64,000 bases of DNA from Schistocerca nitens (Eukaryota > Arthropoda > Insecta > Orthoptera > Acrididae): the NCBI RefSeq assembly GCF_023898315.1, contig NC_064622.1, forward strand, positions 173,000,178 through 173,064,177. Direction: 5' to 3'. Below the pieces are notes generated by a model that saw only the letters and a list, made by a program, of their open reading frames with translations, searched no databases and was not told where the DNA came from. A program made the position numbers and the translations under genes. Of this stretch, positions 9,935 to 20,954 are shown piece by piece; within the stretch, counting starts at the first letter, position 1; each line of letters begins with the position of its first letter.

Positions 9935-10925
9935 CTCTCCATGCATTTCATTGACCCTCTCTATCCGACTGTCTTCTCCTGCCCCACCTCTCTATCTATC
10001 TGCTCCTCCCCACTCTCTCTGTCCACCTCCTCCTGCTCTCTTTATCTCCACTCCCCCCTCTGTTTTCTCCTACCCCTCTCTCTGTCTCCTCCTCCTCCTC
10101 TCTCTGTCCATCTCCACCCACCCACTCTCTCTCTGTCCATTTCTCTTCCCTGTCTCCCTGTCTATCTCTTCCTCTCACCCTCTTTCAGTTTATCTCCTCT
10201 CACTCTGTCCATCTGCTCCTTCCCCAGCTGTTAAGCTCATCCTTTCCTGCCCTCTACCTCCTCATCACACCCTCTATTTCCTTCTCAACACTCTATTTGT
10301 CCATCTACTACTTCCCCTCTCTGTCCATCTACTCCTCCCCAATCATATTCTCGTTCCCCCTCTGTCCATACCCTTCTCTTCCCTCTAAGTCCATCCCCTC
10401 CTGCTCCCTCTGCCTCTTCCTCACACCCTCAATTTTCTCCTCACCCATTCTCTGTCCATCACCTCCTCCCTCTCTCAGTCAACCTGCATTTCACATCTAT
10501 CTGCCCATCTTCTGTGCCCTGTCTTTTTATCCACCTTCTCCTCTTTGTCTCTCTCTGTTCATCTCCTGCTCCTCACTTTCTCTGTCCATCTGCTCCTTCC
10601 CCTGTCTGTCAGTCTCATGCTTCCCCCTATATGTCCATCCCTCCTGCTCCCTCTACCTCCTCATCCTCTTCAAAGGCAATTTCTGCCTGCTCTCTCTATC
10701 GGTCCCACCTCACTGCCAGTATCTCCTCCCCCTCCCCTCTCTGTACATCATCTTCTCCCCCCTCTCTCTACCCATCTTCTCCTCTTCCTGTTCTCTGACC
10801 ATCATTTCCACCTCCTCCTCTCCGTCTCGTTCTCACCCATATCTGTGTCCATCTCCTTCTTAACTTTCTCTGTCTGCCCAACTCTTCCTCTCCTCTCTAC
10901 AAACTATCCCTCCCTGACAAGATGT
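9935..10925 (+). repeat. ~1-kb pyrimidine-rich minisatellite
   Basis: Almost pure C/T on the plus strand, built from degenerate units of roughly 25-30 bp around ctctctgtccatctcctcct. Long ORFs appear in several plus frames (Ser/Pro/Leu-rich) and one minus frame (Arg/Glu-rich). This is what a stop-poor biased tract produces, so they are not genes. Strong strand asymmetry of this kind can form triplex (H-DNA) structures; that is inference. Confidence 0.9.
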
Positions 10926-10972
10926 TGCTCATTCTTACCCCCACAGTTTTTCTTTCCAGATAGAAAGTAATG

Positions 10973-11194
10973 GCTCAAAAAATGGTTCAAATGGCTCTGA
11001 GCACTATGGGACTTAACATCTATGGTCATCAGTCCCCTAGAACTTAGAACTACTTAAACCTAACTAACCTAAGGACAGCACACAACACCCAGCCATCACG
11101 AGGCAGAGAAAGTCCCTGACCCCGCCGGGAATCGAACCCGGGAACCCGGGCGTGGGAAGCGAGAACGCTACCGCACGACCACGAGATGCGGGCG
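10973..11194 (-). mobile_element. chimeric SINE: family A body with glycine-tRNA-like head
   Basis: The tail and body are those of family A (aaaaaatggttcaaatggct to aacctaaggaca), but the head is different. On the minus strand it reads cgcccgcatctcgtggtcg, then ctcgcttcccacgcc and gggttcgattcccgg, which resembles tRNA-Gly with a CCC anticodon loop. The target duplication gaaagtaatg lies at 10963-10972 and 11195-11204, so the whole chimera moved as one unit. Confidence 0.93.
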
Positions 11195-11204
11195 GAAAGT
11201 AATG

Positions 11205-12137
11205 TATACTATGTTTGGTTGAAATCGATCCCAGGGTTTAGGAGGAGCTTTTTACTCACAGATATTCCTGCAAACGCTTGTCACATATATTTCACATATA
11301 TTTAATATGTTTCACACATATTTGAACACATGTTCACCTGTTTTTTCTACCTATTTCGCAACACACTTTCGTTTTCATGCCGCTCAATGATTGTAGTGTC
11401 ATATCTCCTAAACTGTGTGATGTGCAATTATATAATTTTGATGAAATGCTCAGTGGTATATGTGAATTCTGTCTACAAACTGTGCCGCGAAATAGAGTTA
11501 AAGAAGTAATTAACTGAAACGTCATGTACGATGCTGCAGTTCTACTGCATGAACAGCGAAAGTGTAGTAAGCGATGCACTTCTTCCCTTTCATTATTCTG
11601 CTGGGATTGTCAACGAGATAAAGTTTCGTAAAGGTTTGAAATTGTGTGTAAAGTTTCCTGCTGGTTAGTAAGTGCTCTCATTCTCAAATAATGGATGAAT
11701 AAACTAAGGATATTCACGCATCGTGGGCTAAACAGCTGTTTCACATCCACCCTCACCCCTTTGAAAGTGGTTCTTATCTCCACAGAGATTTTTTTTCCCC
11801 CATATGATGACATGTAACTGAAATCAGTCCACTGGTTTTCGAGGAGATGTGAAACATACATATACATGTATAATATATGTATGAGTTCCAGTAACATTGT
11901 TTTCACAGTTTTTAGGACTTTAGTACTGAGTTTTTAAAGTATTGCATACATTTCAGCCTTTTGTAACATAAACAGGACACCCTTGGACATGCCCCAAAAT
12001 TTTTTTTAACCACACTATTTGTTTATATTTGATATTTTCACCTTTTTTTTTGTCCCACAACACTGCATTGACAACCGATATAATATTCTCGTTAGTTAGA
12101 CACAGTCCTAGGACTCAGCTGCGTAGAACTCCGTCTC
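11205..12137. other. no recognisable feature
   Basis: AT-rich sequence between a SINE and a Tc1-like end. It has only short ORFs without family resemblance. Confidence 0.4.
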
Positions 12138-12259
12138 TACTGGCCACTAAAATTGCTACACCACGAAGATGACGTGCTACAGACGCGAAATTTAAACGAC
12201 AGGAAGAAGATGCTGTGATATATAAATGATTTAGCTTTTCAGAGCATTCACACAAGGTT

Positions 12260-14289
12260 CTACATCTACATCTACATCCATTACTCCGCAAGCCACCTGA
12301 CGGTGTGTGGCGGAGGGTACCTTGAGTACCTCTATCGGTTCTCCCTTCTATTCCAGTCTCGTATCGTTCGTGGAAAGGATTGTCGGTATGCTTCTGTGTG
12401 GGCTCTAATCTCTCTAATTTTATCATCATGGTCTCTTCGCGAGATATACGTATGAGGGAGCAATATACTGCTTGACTCTTCGGTGAAGGTATGTTCTCGA
12501 AACTTTAACAAAAGCCCGTACCGAGCTACTGAGCGTCTCTCCCGCAGAGTCTTCCACTGGAGTTTATCTATCATCTCCGTAACGCTTTCGCGATTACTAA
12601 ATGATCCTGTAACGAAGCGCGCTGCTCTCCGTTGGATCTTCTCTATCTCTTCTATCAACCCTATCTGGTACGGATCCCACACTGCTGAGCAGTATTCAAG
12701 CAGTGGGCGAACAAGCGTACTGTAACCTACTTCCTTTGTTTTCGGATTGCATTTCCTTAGGATACTTCCAATGAATCTCAGTCTGGCATCTGCTTTACCG
12801 ACGATCAACTTTATATGATCATTCCATTTTAAATCACTCCTAATGCGTACTCCCAGATAATTTATGGAATTAACTGCTTCCAGTTGCTGACCTGCTATTT
12901 TGTAGCTAAATGATAAGGGATCTATCTTTCTATGTATTCGCAGCACATTACACTTGTCTACATTGAGATTCAATTGCCATTCCCTACACCATGCGTCAAT
13001 TCGCTGCAGAGCCTCCTGCATTTCAGTACAATTTTCCATTGTTACAACCTCTCGATACACCACAGCATCATCTGCAAAAAGCCTCAGTGAACTTCCGATG
13101 TCATCCACAAGGTCATTTATGTATATTGTGAATAGCAACGGTCCTATGACACTACCCTTCTCTCCATTGAGAATGACATGCTGCGTTCTGTTATCTAGGA
13201 ACTCTTCAATCCAATCACACAATTGGTCTGATAGTCCATATGCTCTTACGTTGTTCATTAAACGACTGTGGGGAACTGTATCGAACGCCTTGCGGAAGTC
13301 AAGAAACACAGCATCTATCTGTGAACCCGTGTCAATGGCCCTCTGAGTCTCGTGGACGAATAGCGCGAGCTGGGTTTCGCACGACCTTCTTTTTCGAAAC
13401 CCATGCTGATTCCTACAGAGTAGATTTCTAGTCTCTAGAAAAGTCATTATACTCGAACATAATACGTGTTCCAAAATTCTGAAACTGATCGACGTTAGAG
13501 ATATAGGTCTATAGTTCTGCACATCTGTTCGACGTCCCTTCTTGAAAACGGGGATGACCTGTGCCCTTTTCCAATCCTTTGGAACGCTACGCTCTTCTAG
13601 AGACCTACGGTACACCGCTGCAAGAAGGGGGCAAGTTCCTTCACGTACTCTGTGTAAAATCGGACTGGTATCCCATCAGGTCCAGTGGCCTTTCCTCTTT
13701 TGAGCGATATTAATTGTTTCTCTATCCCTCTGTCGTCTATTTCGATATCTACCATTTTGTCATCTGTGCGACAATCTAGAGAAGGAACTACAGTGCACTC
13801 TTCCTCTGTGAAACAGCTTTGGAAAAAGACATTTAGTATTTCGGCCTTTAGTCTGTCATCCTCTGTTTCAGTACCATTTTGGTCACAGAGTGTCTGGACA
13901 TTTTGTTTTGATCCACCTACCGCTTTGACATAAGACCACAATTTCTTAGGATTTACCGCCAAGTCAGTACATAGAACTTTACTTTCGAAGTCATTGAACG
14001 CCTCTCGCATAGCCCTTCTCACACTACATTTCGCTTCGCGTAATTTTTTTTTTGTCTGCAAGGCTTATGCTATGTTCATGTTTGCTGTGAAGTTCCCTTT
14101 GCTTCCGCAGCAGTTTTGTAACACGGTTGTTGTACCACGGTGGCTCTTTTCCGTCTCTTACGATCTTGCTTGGCACATACTTCTCTAACGCATATTGTAC
14201 GATGGTTTTGAACTTTGTCCACAGATCCTCAACACTATCTATACTTGAGACAAAACTTTTGTGTTGAGCCGTCAGGCACTCTGTAATCT
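12260..14289 (-). mobile_element. 5'-truncated CR1/L2-like LINE inserted in the Tc1 element
   Basis: The 3' end is at 12260, where the minus strand finishes in repeated tagatg units, as seen in LINEs with short tandem tails. The element starts in the region between endonuclease and reverse transcriptase, so the apurinic endonuclease and the 5' UTR are missing. I see no clear target duplication. At the right junction aatctg meets gcgccgg, suggesting a small loss of target bases. Confidence 0.88.
12332..14285 (-). pseudogene. LINE reverse transcriptase (ORF2) fragment, frameshifted
   Basis: Would have copied LINE RNA into DNA at the target site. Three overlapping minus-strand ORFs (14285-14024, 14061-13597, 13615-12332) follow each other through the protein. 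The first is a pre-RT region with DGKEPPWYNN. The second has LKRGKATGPDGIP, typical just before RT. The third has RT motifs QNYRPISLTS, HGFRKRRSCETQL, VFLDFRKAFDTV, the catalytic FADDAVVY near 13070, and a C-terminal region with YLGVRI, LLEYCSAVWDPYQ and IQRRAARF. One frame break is at an A/T run near 14045 and another near 13610. The conserved VPQG expected before GSVIGPLLF (near 13155) is absent, as if about a dozen codons were lost in frame. It is clearly inactive. Confidence 0.9.
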
Positions 14290-14395
14290 GCGCCGGTGGC
14301 GTCACCTACAACGTGCTGACGTGAGGAAAGTTTCCAACCGATGTCTGATACACAATCAGCAGTTGACCGGCGTTGCCTGGTGAAACGTTGTTGTA

Positions 14396-15384
14396 ATGCC
14401 TCGTGTAAGGAGGAGAAATGCGTACCATCACGTTTCCGACTTTGATAAAGGTCGGATTGTAGCCTGTCGCGATTATGGTTAATCGTATCGCGACATTGCT
14501 GCTCGCGTTGGTCGAGATCCAATAACTGTTAGCAGAATATGGAATCGATGGGTTCAGGAGGGTAATACGGAACGCGGTGCTGGATCCCAACGGCCTCGTA
14601 TCACTAGCAATCGAGATGACAGGCATTGTATCCGCAAGGCTGTAACGGATCGTGCAGCCACGGCTCGATCCCTGAGTCAACAGATGGGGACGTTTGCAAG
14701 ACAACAACCATCTGCACGAACAGTTCGACGACGTTTGCAGCAGCATGGACTATCAGCTCGGAGACTATGGCTGCGGTTACCCTTGACGCAGCATTAGAGA
14801 CAGGAGCGCCTGCGATGGTGTACTCAACGACGAACCTGGGTGCACGAATGGTTCTGTTTACAGCATCATGATGGTTGCATCCGTGTTTGGCGACATCACG
14901 GTGAACGCACACTGGAAGCGTGTATTCGTCATCGCCATACTGGCGTATCACCCGGCGTGATGGTATGGGGTGCCATTGGTTACACGTCTCGGTCACTTTG
15001 AACAGTGGACTTCACATTTCAGATGTGTTACGACCCGTGGCTCTACCATTCATTCGATCCGTGCGAAACCCTACATTTCAGCAGGATAATGCTCGACCGC
15101 ATGTTGCAGGTCCTGTACGGGCCTTTCTGGATACAGAAAATGTTCGACTGCTGCCCTGGCCAGCACATTCTCCAGATCTCTCACCAACTGAGAACTTCTG
15201 GTCAACGGTGGCCGAGCAACTGGCTCGTCACAATACGCCAGTCACTACTCTTGATGAACTATGGTATCGTGTTGAAGCTGAATGGGCAGCTGAACCTGTA
15301 CACGCCATCCAAGCTCTGTTGGGCTCAATGTCCAGGCGTGTCAAGGCCGTTATTAAGGCCAGAGATGATTGTTCAGGGTACTGA
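14396..15384 (+). pseudogene. Tc1-like transposase, inactivated
   Basis: The start gives MPRVRRRNAYHHVSDFDKGR, followed by a helix-turn-helix interrupted by TAA at 14480-14482. A second stop (TAG) is at 14795-14797. The first catalytic Asp block (normally FSDES-like) is missing: the reading goes from WVHEW straight to a CLQHHDG-like segment near 14850, so about 30 bases are lost. A further loss near 14998 shifts the frame. The C-terminal part (14920-15384) keeps FQQDNARPH and SPTENFW, with the normal 34-residue spacing. It is separate from the intact Tc1 transposase at 8032 in both sequence and ends. Confidence 0.9.
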
Positions 15385-15699
15385 TTTGTCAGGCTCTATG
15401 CACCCAAATTGCGTGAAAATGTAATCACATGTCAGTTATAATATAATATATTTGTCCAATGAATACCAGTTTATCATCAGCATTTCTTCTTGGTGTAGCA
15501 ATTTTAGTGGTTAGTAGTGTAAATGGTTATTGTATCGACGCTAACAGTATGAATAAGTCTTTGTTTTTGATTTCTTTTCCGGTTTAAGGATATAAAAGAT
15601 AAAATGGAACGCATGGAGACGAACAGACACGTCGTTCACCATTCGCTACAGGTGACAAATATAGGCCGCCTTTAAACCAGGGTGCATCCTCCGCTGTTC

Positions 15700-16460
15700 G
15701 GGTTCATTCAGTGTCAAAACACGGCACTAAACAGCGGGTGCAAAAGCGAAGGAGGGAAATCCGGATTGTCAGACCCGGTTTCGCCAGGCGAACAGCCGTG
15801 GAATTCAAATTGGCGACGCGGCGCGGTGCGGCGTTACACCGCGAGCGGGTTAGTGTGGCAGTGAGGGAAGCGAGGAGGGGTGCAGGGCCCGCGGCGGCTG
15901 ACGATGTTTTCGAGAAAGGCTGGCCGCTCCGCGCCCGTTAGGGCCGCACATCTCCGCGCTGATAAATTAAGTGGGTGGCGAGCGAGCGCCGGCCCGGCGG
16001 CTGCAAAGGGGTGCGGGGGTGGGCAAGTGCCGCTGATGATATTACGGCTTGCAACTATGTATGCCGATTGATTTTGCATGTTGATGGTGATTCATCATTA
16101 ATTCAGTATTCAAATATGCGCAGAGGCTGGCGGGGCCGGGGACCGGCATCTACATAAAAATAGTCCCTCTGGGAGCGGCGGGGATTTTTTTTCGCCGCGC
16201 CAGGGTGTGGCGCGGTCGCGGTGTGGTATCGTGCGTGGGCGGAGAGCGGTGGTGTGGGGGAGGCGTGGCGGCAGAGGGAACGCACGAACACACACACACG
16301 CACACACACGCACACACACAGACCGCGACACGGCGCCCTGTTCCGAGCCCCACCATTTGCATGTACCCACAGAATTAACTAAAGCATAGTTATTTTTCCA
16401 TAGGCCGGAGTCAAGCGCGTCGAGGGTTCGCCAAAATAGGACTTTAAATGACATTTAAAT
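15700..16460. promoter_or_regulatory. CpG-rich island, possible host regulatory or promoter DNA
   Basis: GC-rich, CpG-dense sequence (for example gcgacgcggcgcggtgcggc) unlike the AT-rich surroundings and unlike any TE family here. In the middle lies an AT-rich block (16040-16115) with homeodomain-type words: attgattttgcatg, catcattaattc. A palindromic atttaaatgacatttaaat is at 16444-16462. There are no TE ends. Short ORFs occur on both strands but none has a domain. It could be an unmethylated island, enhancer or promoter; I infer this only from composition. Confidence 0.4.
16288..16321 (+). repeat. (CA)n microsatellite with cg interruptions
   Basis: Runs of ca dinucleotides broken twice by a cg step, inside the CpG-rich island. 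Confidence 0.9.
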
Positions 16461-16560
16461 GTCGTCGCGAACCGCGAGAGACCGCTGTTACCTGGCCCCT
16501 ATACAGACGACCGTTATTAATACGACAAATTAACTTCTGATTCTTTTCTTTTTTATTTTT

Positions 16561-17190
16561 TTTCTCTTTCTACCCCTGAGGTGTCCTGCACTTTGTGTAT
16601 GTGCTGTATAGGAGCTAGTGGGTGGATATGTGCGATGGGGCGCGTCTATGTGTGCGTTAGTAATTTGTACATACGGCGTATTTTGTAAACAGAGTATTAC
16701 ATCCTTTAATTAAATAAGTCAGGTCGATGGAGCGGCTCTTCGAATTCCGCGTATAAAATGTAAATGCTGAATAACACTTTGATTTACGCCGTTTTGATTT
16801 ACCGCCGGAAATCCATTACCTGTATAACCTTGACCGCTGGTAAAAGTAAAATGTGGTGTGAAGAGTTCAAAACAGTCTATTGGCGACTGTCTTTGAGCTT
16901 AAAAAATTACTACAAATTCCAACTGCGAACACGTTACGTTGGACTTAGCCTTCCCCCGCCGGGCCGGTACAACGTAGATCTGAAATCGAAACAGCAATCG
17001 AATAAAAATGGATAACGAGCACAGAAATATTACGAAGTGAATATTTGCATTGTGCCTCTAGGTAATAAATGTTAACGACTGTAGTAGGTAAACAGTAAAC
17101 CTACAATGATGAGCTAAAACGTTATAAGGACATTTCGAAGACGAGACCGATTCCAGTCGCAATCTGATATAGAAATAATGGTGAAAGTTG
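16561..17190. other. no recognisable feature
   Basis: T-rich start, then AT-rich sequence. A short ORF at 16764-17015 has no family resemblance. Confidence 0.4.
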
Positions 17191-17194
17191 AAAA

Positions 17195-17275
17195 TTTGTG
17201 GCGGACTCCGATTCGAACTCGTACATCGTGAGCGGTTGCCGTAACTGCCTCAGCTGTCCGGACACGCTTCCAGAA
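17195..17275 (-). repeat. tRNA-like SINE head remnant
   Basis: On the minus strand, gcgtgtccggacagctgagg is followed by caaccgctcacgatg and gagttcgaatcgg, resembling A and B boxes of a tRNA-derived head. No SINE body is recognisable after it, and it does not fold as a clean tRNA. Confidence 0.5.
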
Positions 17276-17405
17276 TTCTCGTCTTATCACACGCTAATAG
17301 CGTCCACTGTCCTTTCACCTATTTGTTGGCAGCTAGTCCTCTATTCCCGCAAGAGCCACAGACCCTGTTTTGCACCTGCACTGAACTTATGAAAGCAGCT
17401 ATATA

Positions 17406-18967
17406 CAGGGTGTTACAAAAAGGTACGTCCTAACTTTCAGGAAACATTCCTCACACACAAAGAAAGAAAATATTTTATGTGGACATGTATCCGGAGACGC
17501 TTACTTTCCATGTTAGAGCTCATTTTATTACTTCTCTTCAAATCACATTAATCATGGAATGGAAACACACAGCAACAGAACGTACCAGCGTGACTTCAAA
17601 CACTATGTTACAGGAAATGTTCAAAATGTCCTGCGTTAGAGAGGATACATGCATCCACCCTCCGTCGCATGGAATCCCTGACGCGCTGATGCAGCGCTGG
17701 AGAATGGCGTATTCTATCACAGCCGTCCACAATACGAGCACGAGGAGTCTCTACATTTGGTACCGGGGTTGCGTAGACAAGAGCTTTCAAATGCCCCCAT
17801 AAATGAAAGTCAAGAGGGTTGAGGTCAGGAGAGCGTGGAGGCCATGGAATTGATCCGGCTATACCAGTCCATCGGTCACTGAATCTGTTGTTCAGAAGCG
17901 TACGAACACTTCGACTGAAATGTGCAGGAGCTCCATCGTGCATGAACCACATGTTGTGTCATACTTGTAAAGGCATATGTTCTAGCAGCACAGGTAGAGT
18001 ATCCCGTATGAAATCATGATAACGTGCTCCATTGAGCGTAGGTGCAAGAACATGGGGCCCAATCAAGACATCACCAACAATGCCTGCCCAAACGTTCACA
18101 GAAAATCTGTTTTGATGACGTGATTGCACAATTGCGTGCGATTCTCGTCAGCCCACACATGTTGATTGTGAAAATTTACAATTTGATCGCGTTGGAAGAG
18201 AACAATTGAACTGAAATGAGGATAGACACATTGTTGGATGAACCATTCGCAGAAGTGTACCCGTGGAGGCCAATCAGCTGCTGATAGTGCCTGCACACGC
18301 TGTACGTGGTACGGAAACAACTGGTTCTCCCGTAGCACTCTCCATACAGTGACGTGGTCAACGTTACCTTGTACAGCAGCAACTTCTCTGACGCTGACAT
18401 TAGGGTTGTCGTCAACTGCACGAAGAATTGCCTCGTCCATTGCAGGTGGCCTCGTCGTTCTAGGTCTTCCCCAGTCGCGAGTCATAGGCTGGAATGTTCC
18501 GTGCTCCCTAAGACGCCGATCAATTGCTTCGAACGTCTTCCTGTCGGGACACCTTCGTTTTGGAAATCTGTCTCGATACAAACGGACCGCGTCACGGCTA
18601 TTGCCCCGTGCTAATCCATACATCAAATGGGCATCTGCCAACTCCGTATTTGTAAACATTGCACTGACTGAGAAACCACATTCGTGATTAACACTAGCCT
18701 GTTGATGCTACGTGCTGATGTGCTTGATGCTTGTACTGTAGAGCAATGAGTCGCATGTCAATACTAGCACCGAAGTCAACATTACCTTCCTTCAATCGGG
18801 CTAACTGGCGGTGAATCGAGGAAGTATAGTACATACTGACGAAACTAAAATGAGCTCTAACATGGAAATTAAGCGTTTCCGGACACATGTCCACATAACA
18901 TCTTTTCTTTATTTGTGTGTGACGAATGTTTCCTGAAAGTTTGGCCGTGCCTTTTTGTAACACCCTG
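17406..18967 (-). mobile_element. mariner-group transposon with ~120-bp inverted repeats (DD41D type)
   Basis: The left end cagggtgttacaaaaaggt and the complement of the right end cctttttgtaacaccctg begin inverted repeats that stay alignable for about 120 bp (through tccatgttagagctcat). TA flanks both ends (17404-17405, 18968-18969). Total 1562 bp. The right end runs straight into a TA/GT microsatellite. The transposase is on the minus strand. Confidence 0.92.
17608..18659 (-). pseudogene. mariner-group transposase (DD41D spacing), inactivated
   Basis: The N-terminal part (18659-18096) starts MFTNTELADAHLMYGLARG and contains helix-turn-helix regions, with RRLREHGTF and DHVTVWRVLRENQLFPYH. 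The frame shifts near 18115, continuing into GPHVLAPTLNGARYHDF, with a TGA at 17959-17961. The C-terminal part (17952-17608) keeps MHDGAPAHFS and SPDLNPLDFHLWG. Exactly 41 residues separate the two Asp residues, the signature of the DD41D lineage (third catalytic residue is Asp, not Glu). The first catalytic Asp region is damaged: LFQRDQIVNFHNQHVWAD lacks the usual FTDE-like block. It is dead but its lineage is identifiable. Confidence 0.88.

Positions 18968-18998
<31 letters not shown>
18968..18998 (+). repeat. (TA)n(TG)n microsatellite
   Basis: Tatatata followed by a run of about 11 tg units, abutting the right end of the DD41D element. Such elements target TA, so the insertion may have landed in the microsatellite. 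Confidence 0.85.
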
Positions 18999-19167
18999 CA
19001 GATTTGTCCCACACAACAGATATTATAGGCCTATATTCGAAGTTATATAGTATATTATCAGCACCTGCTTAACGGTCTGTCGTCTGTTGTTGCTACGGTG
19101 GAATTGAATAAAGCAGCAACTGTGTGTGTCTTGGATTCGACAAATCTTTGGTAGATTTCTGGACGCA

Positions 19168-20418
19168 CGAGGTCTGTTCAAAATATTCCAGAACGTTCGT
19201 AATTTCGCGACAATGGTGTGCTGTAGCGAAAAGGGTTTGGCATCCCTGCACATGCCTGCATTTCGCATGTACCTGTCAGAAGTTTCAATGTTGTATGTTT
19301 ATTAGTTATTATTCAGCGCTGTATTGACTAGGACGTTGTGCCGCACAGTTTGCGGATTTCGAGATGACAAGAGTTGGAGGAGCAACGTGTCTGCATTAAA
19401 TTTTGCGTGAAACTCAAGAAATCCTTTACAGAGACACACAAAACGACACAGGAAGCCAATGGTGGTGAGTGCTTAAGCCGTACTCGGTGTTACGAATGGT
19501 TTACGCAGTTTAGAAATGGGCGGACGGAAGTTGGGGATGACCCTCGTTCAGGATGCCCTTCGGCGTCTACCAATGAATCTCATGTCAGAAACGTAAACGA
19601 AATTGTGCTCGCACATCGAAGGCTGCCTTTCCGAGAGACTGCAGAAGACTGTAAGATTTCAATTGAGTAATGTCATGAGATCCTGACACAGCATCTTGGA
19701 ATGCATCGTGTTGTCATCAGGTCATGGGTCAAGACCAGGAAGACCTTCGCCTCGCAATGTGTGGAGTGCTTCTGGATCACTCAAATGAGAACGAGATGAT
19801 CCTGAAGTGAATCATAGCTGGTGATGAGACTTTGGTGTACGGCTATGATGTTGAGACCAAGGTTAAGTCTTCACAATGGTTTGCGAAAGATTCTCCAAGA
19901 CCAAAAAATAGCTCGTCGTATCAGGTCAGATGTGATAGCCATATTGATAGTTTTCTTCGACTTTGACTTTTACATCGATCGTACTATCGGGACGGTTTGC
20001 GATGCCTGACATGTGGCGAGTCAATTATTGGCTGTTTCATTACGATAATTCATTCCCCCCCCCCTCCCCACATTCATCCGTGCATCGCATGACTGTTGCA
20101 CAAAATACGAAATCACTGTGCTGCCTCATCCTCCGTACTCTCCAGAGCTAGAACCTACGAAAGATTTCCAGTGTTGTAAACCCCGTTGGAAAGACGAAGA
20201 TTTACAACGAAAGACGAGAGAAAAGAAAATTCGCAGACAGCGTTTCTCGTGATCCAGTATGAGGCATACCAAGACTGCTTCAGGAAGTGGAAACGGCGTT
20301 GAGAACGGTGTATGAATTGTGGAGGAGAGTATTTCGAAGGAGACGATGCACAATAAGTGAAAAGTAAACGTATAAAAATTTTGTGGGCAAAGTTCCGATG
20401 TTTTTTGAAGAGCCCTCG
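19168..20418 (+). mobile_element. decayed mariner element
   Basis: The left end cgaggtctgttcaaaatat and the complement of the right end cgagggctcttcaaaaaa form short inverted repeats typical of mariners. The length of about 1.25 kb fits. TA follows the right end (20419-20420); the left TA has decayed to CA. Confidence 0.8.
19374..20370 (+). pseudogene. mariner transposase, heavily mutated
   Basis: Starts MEEQRVCIKFCVKLKKSFTE and continues to RTRCYEWFTQFRNGRTEVGD and DDPRSGCPSAST, the DNA-binding half of mariner transposases (also the transposase part of SETMAR). After a stop at about 19668 the frame breaks repeatedly. Recognisable pieces are ARRIRSDVIAILIVFFDF (catalytic region, near 19910-19970) and HPPYSPELEP (near 20130-20155). 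A poly-C tract at about 20056 disrupts the segment between them. No functional product is possible. Confidence 0.8.
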
Positions 20419-20731
20419 TATGTAGCGCCACATTTCATCGCACAGGTCATGGAGTTCCCGTAAATTACGGGCCGGCAGTGTCTAGACGCGGAGACGGCGC
20501 CCGACAGAGTCAGAGGTATGTTCCATTGGGCCCAGATCAAACGCTGTCTATGACAGGGTCGTTAACTGGAATCCGCTACCGTGCGTCTTAAACCACTGCA
20601 CCACGCATCTGCCGTCGTGGCATGAAGAACTATCCTACTGGAAGATGACATTGCGCTTGGAGAAAAACAAATGTCATGAAAGGGTGCAGGTGTCCGCAAT
20701 AATGTTCATGTACTCCAAAGCTGTCACAGTA
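20419..20731. other. no recognisable feature
   Basis: Unassigned sequence between the mariner and a SINE. Confidence 0.4.
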
Positions 20732-20743
20732 CCTTCGATTACT

Positions 20744-20942
20744 TCAAATGGTTCAAATGGCTCTGAGCACTATGAGACTTAACATCTGAGGTCATCAGTC
20801 CCCTAGAACTTAGAACTACTTAAACCTAAATAGCCTAAGGACATCACACACATCCGTGCCCGAGGCAGGATTCGAATCTGCGACCGTAGCGGTCTCGCAG
20901 TTCCACACTGTAGCGCCAGAACCTCTCGGCCACAGCGGCCGG
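20744..20942 (-). mobile_element. SINE family A, full length
   Basis: Complete reverse copy. The target duplication ccttcgattact (20732-20743 and 20943-20954) is perfect, so it is a fairly young insertion. Confidence 0.95.
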
Positions 20943-20954
20943 CCTTCGATTACT

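Larger units (their letters stand above)
12140..15514 (+). mobile_element. decayed Tc1-like transposon split by a LINE
   Basis: The left end tggccactaaaattgctaca (from 12141) pairs with the complement of the right end, tgtagcaattttagtggtta. Both sides have flanking TA (12138-12139 and 15515-15516). The left part runs to about 12259 (cacaaggtt). The element resumes at about 14290 (gcgccggtggcgtcacc) after a ~2-kb LINE insertion. Without the LINE it would be about 1.3 kb, the usual Tc1 size. Confidence 0.92.

Noticed and set aside
9951-10970. Several Ser/Pro/Leu-rich ORFs up to 188 codons
   Set aside because: They arise from the stop-poor pyrimidine minisatellite, overlap in several frames and lack any domain.
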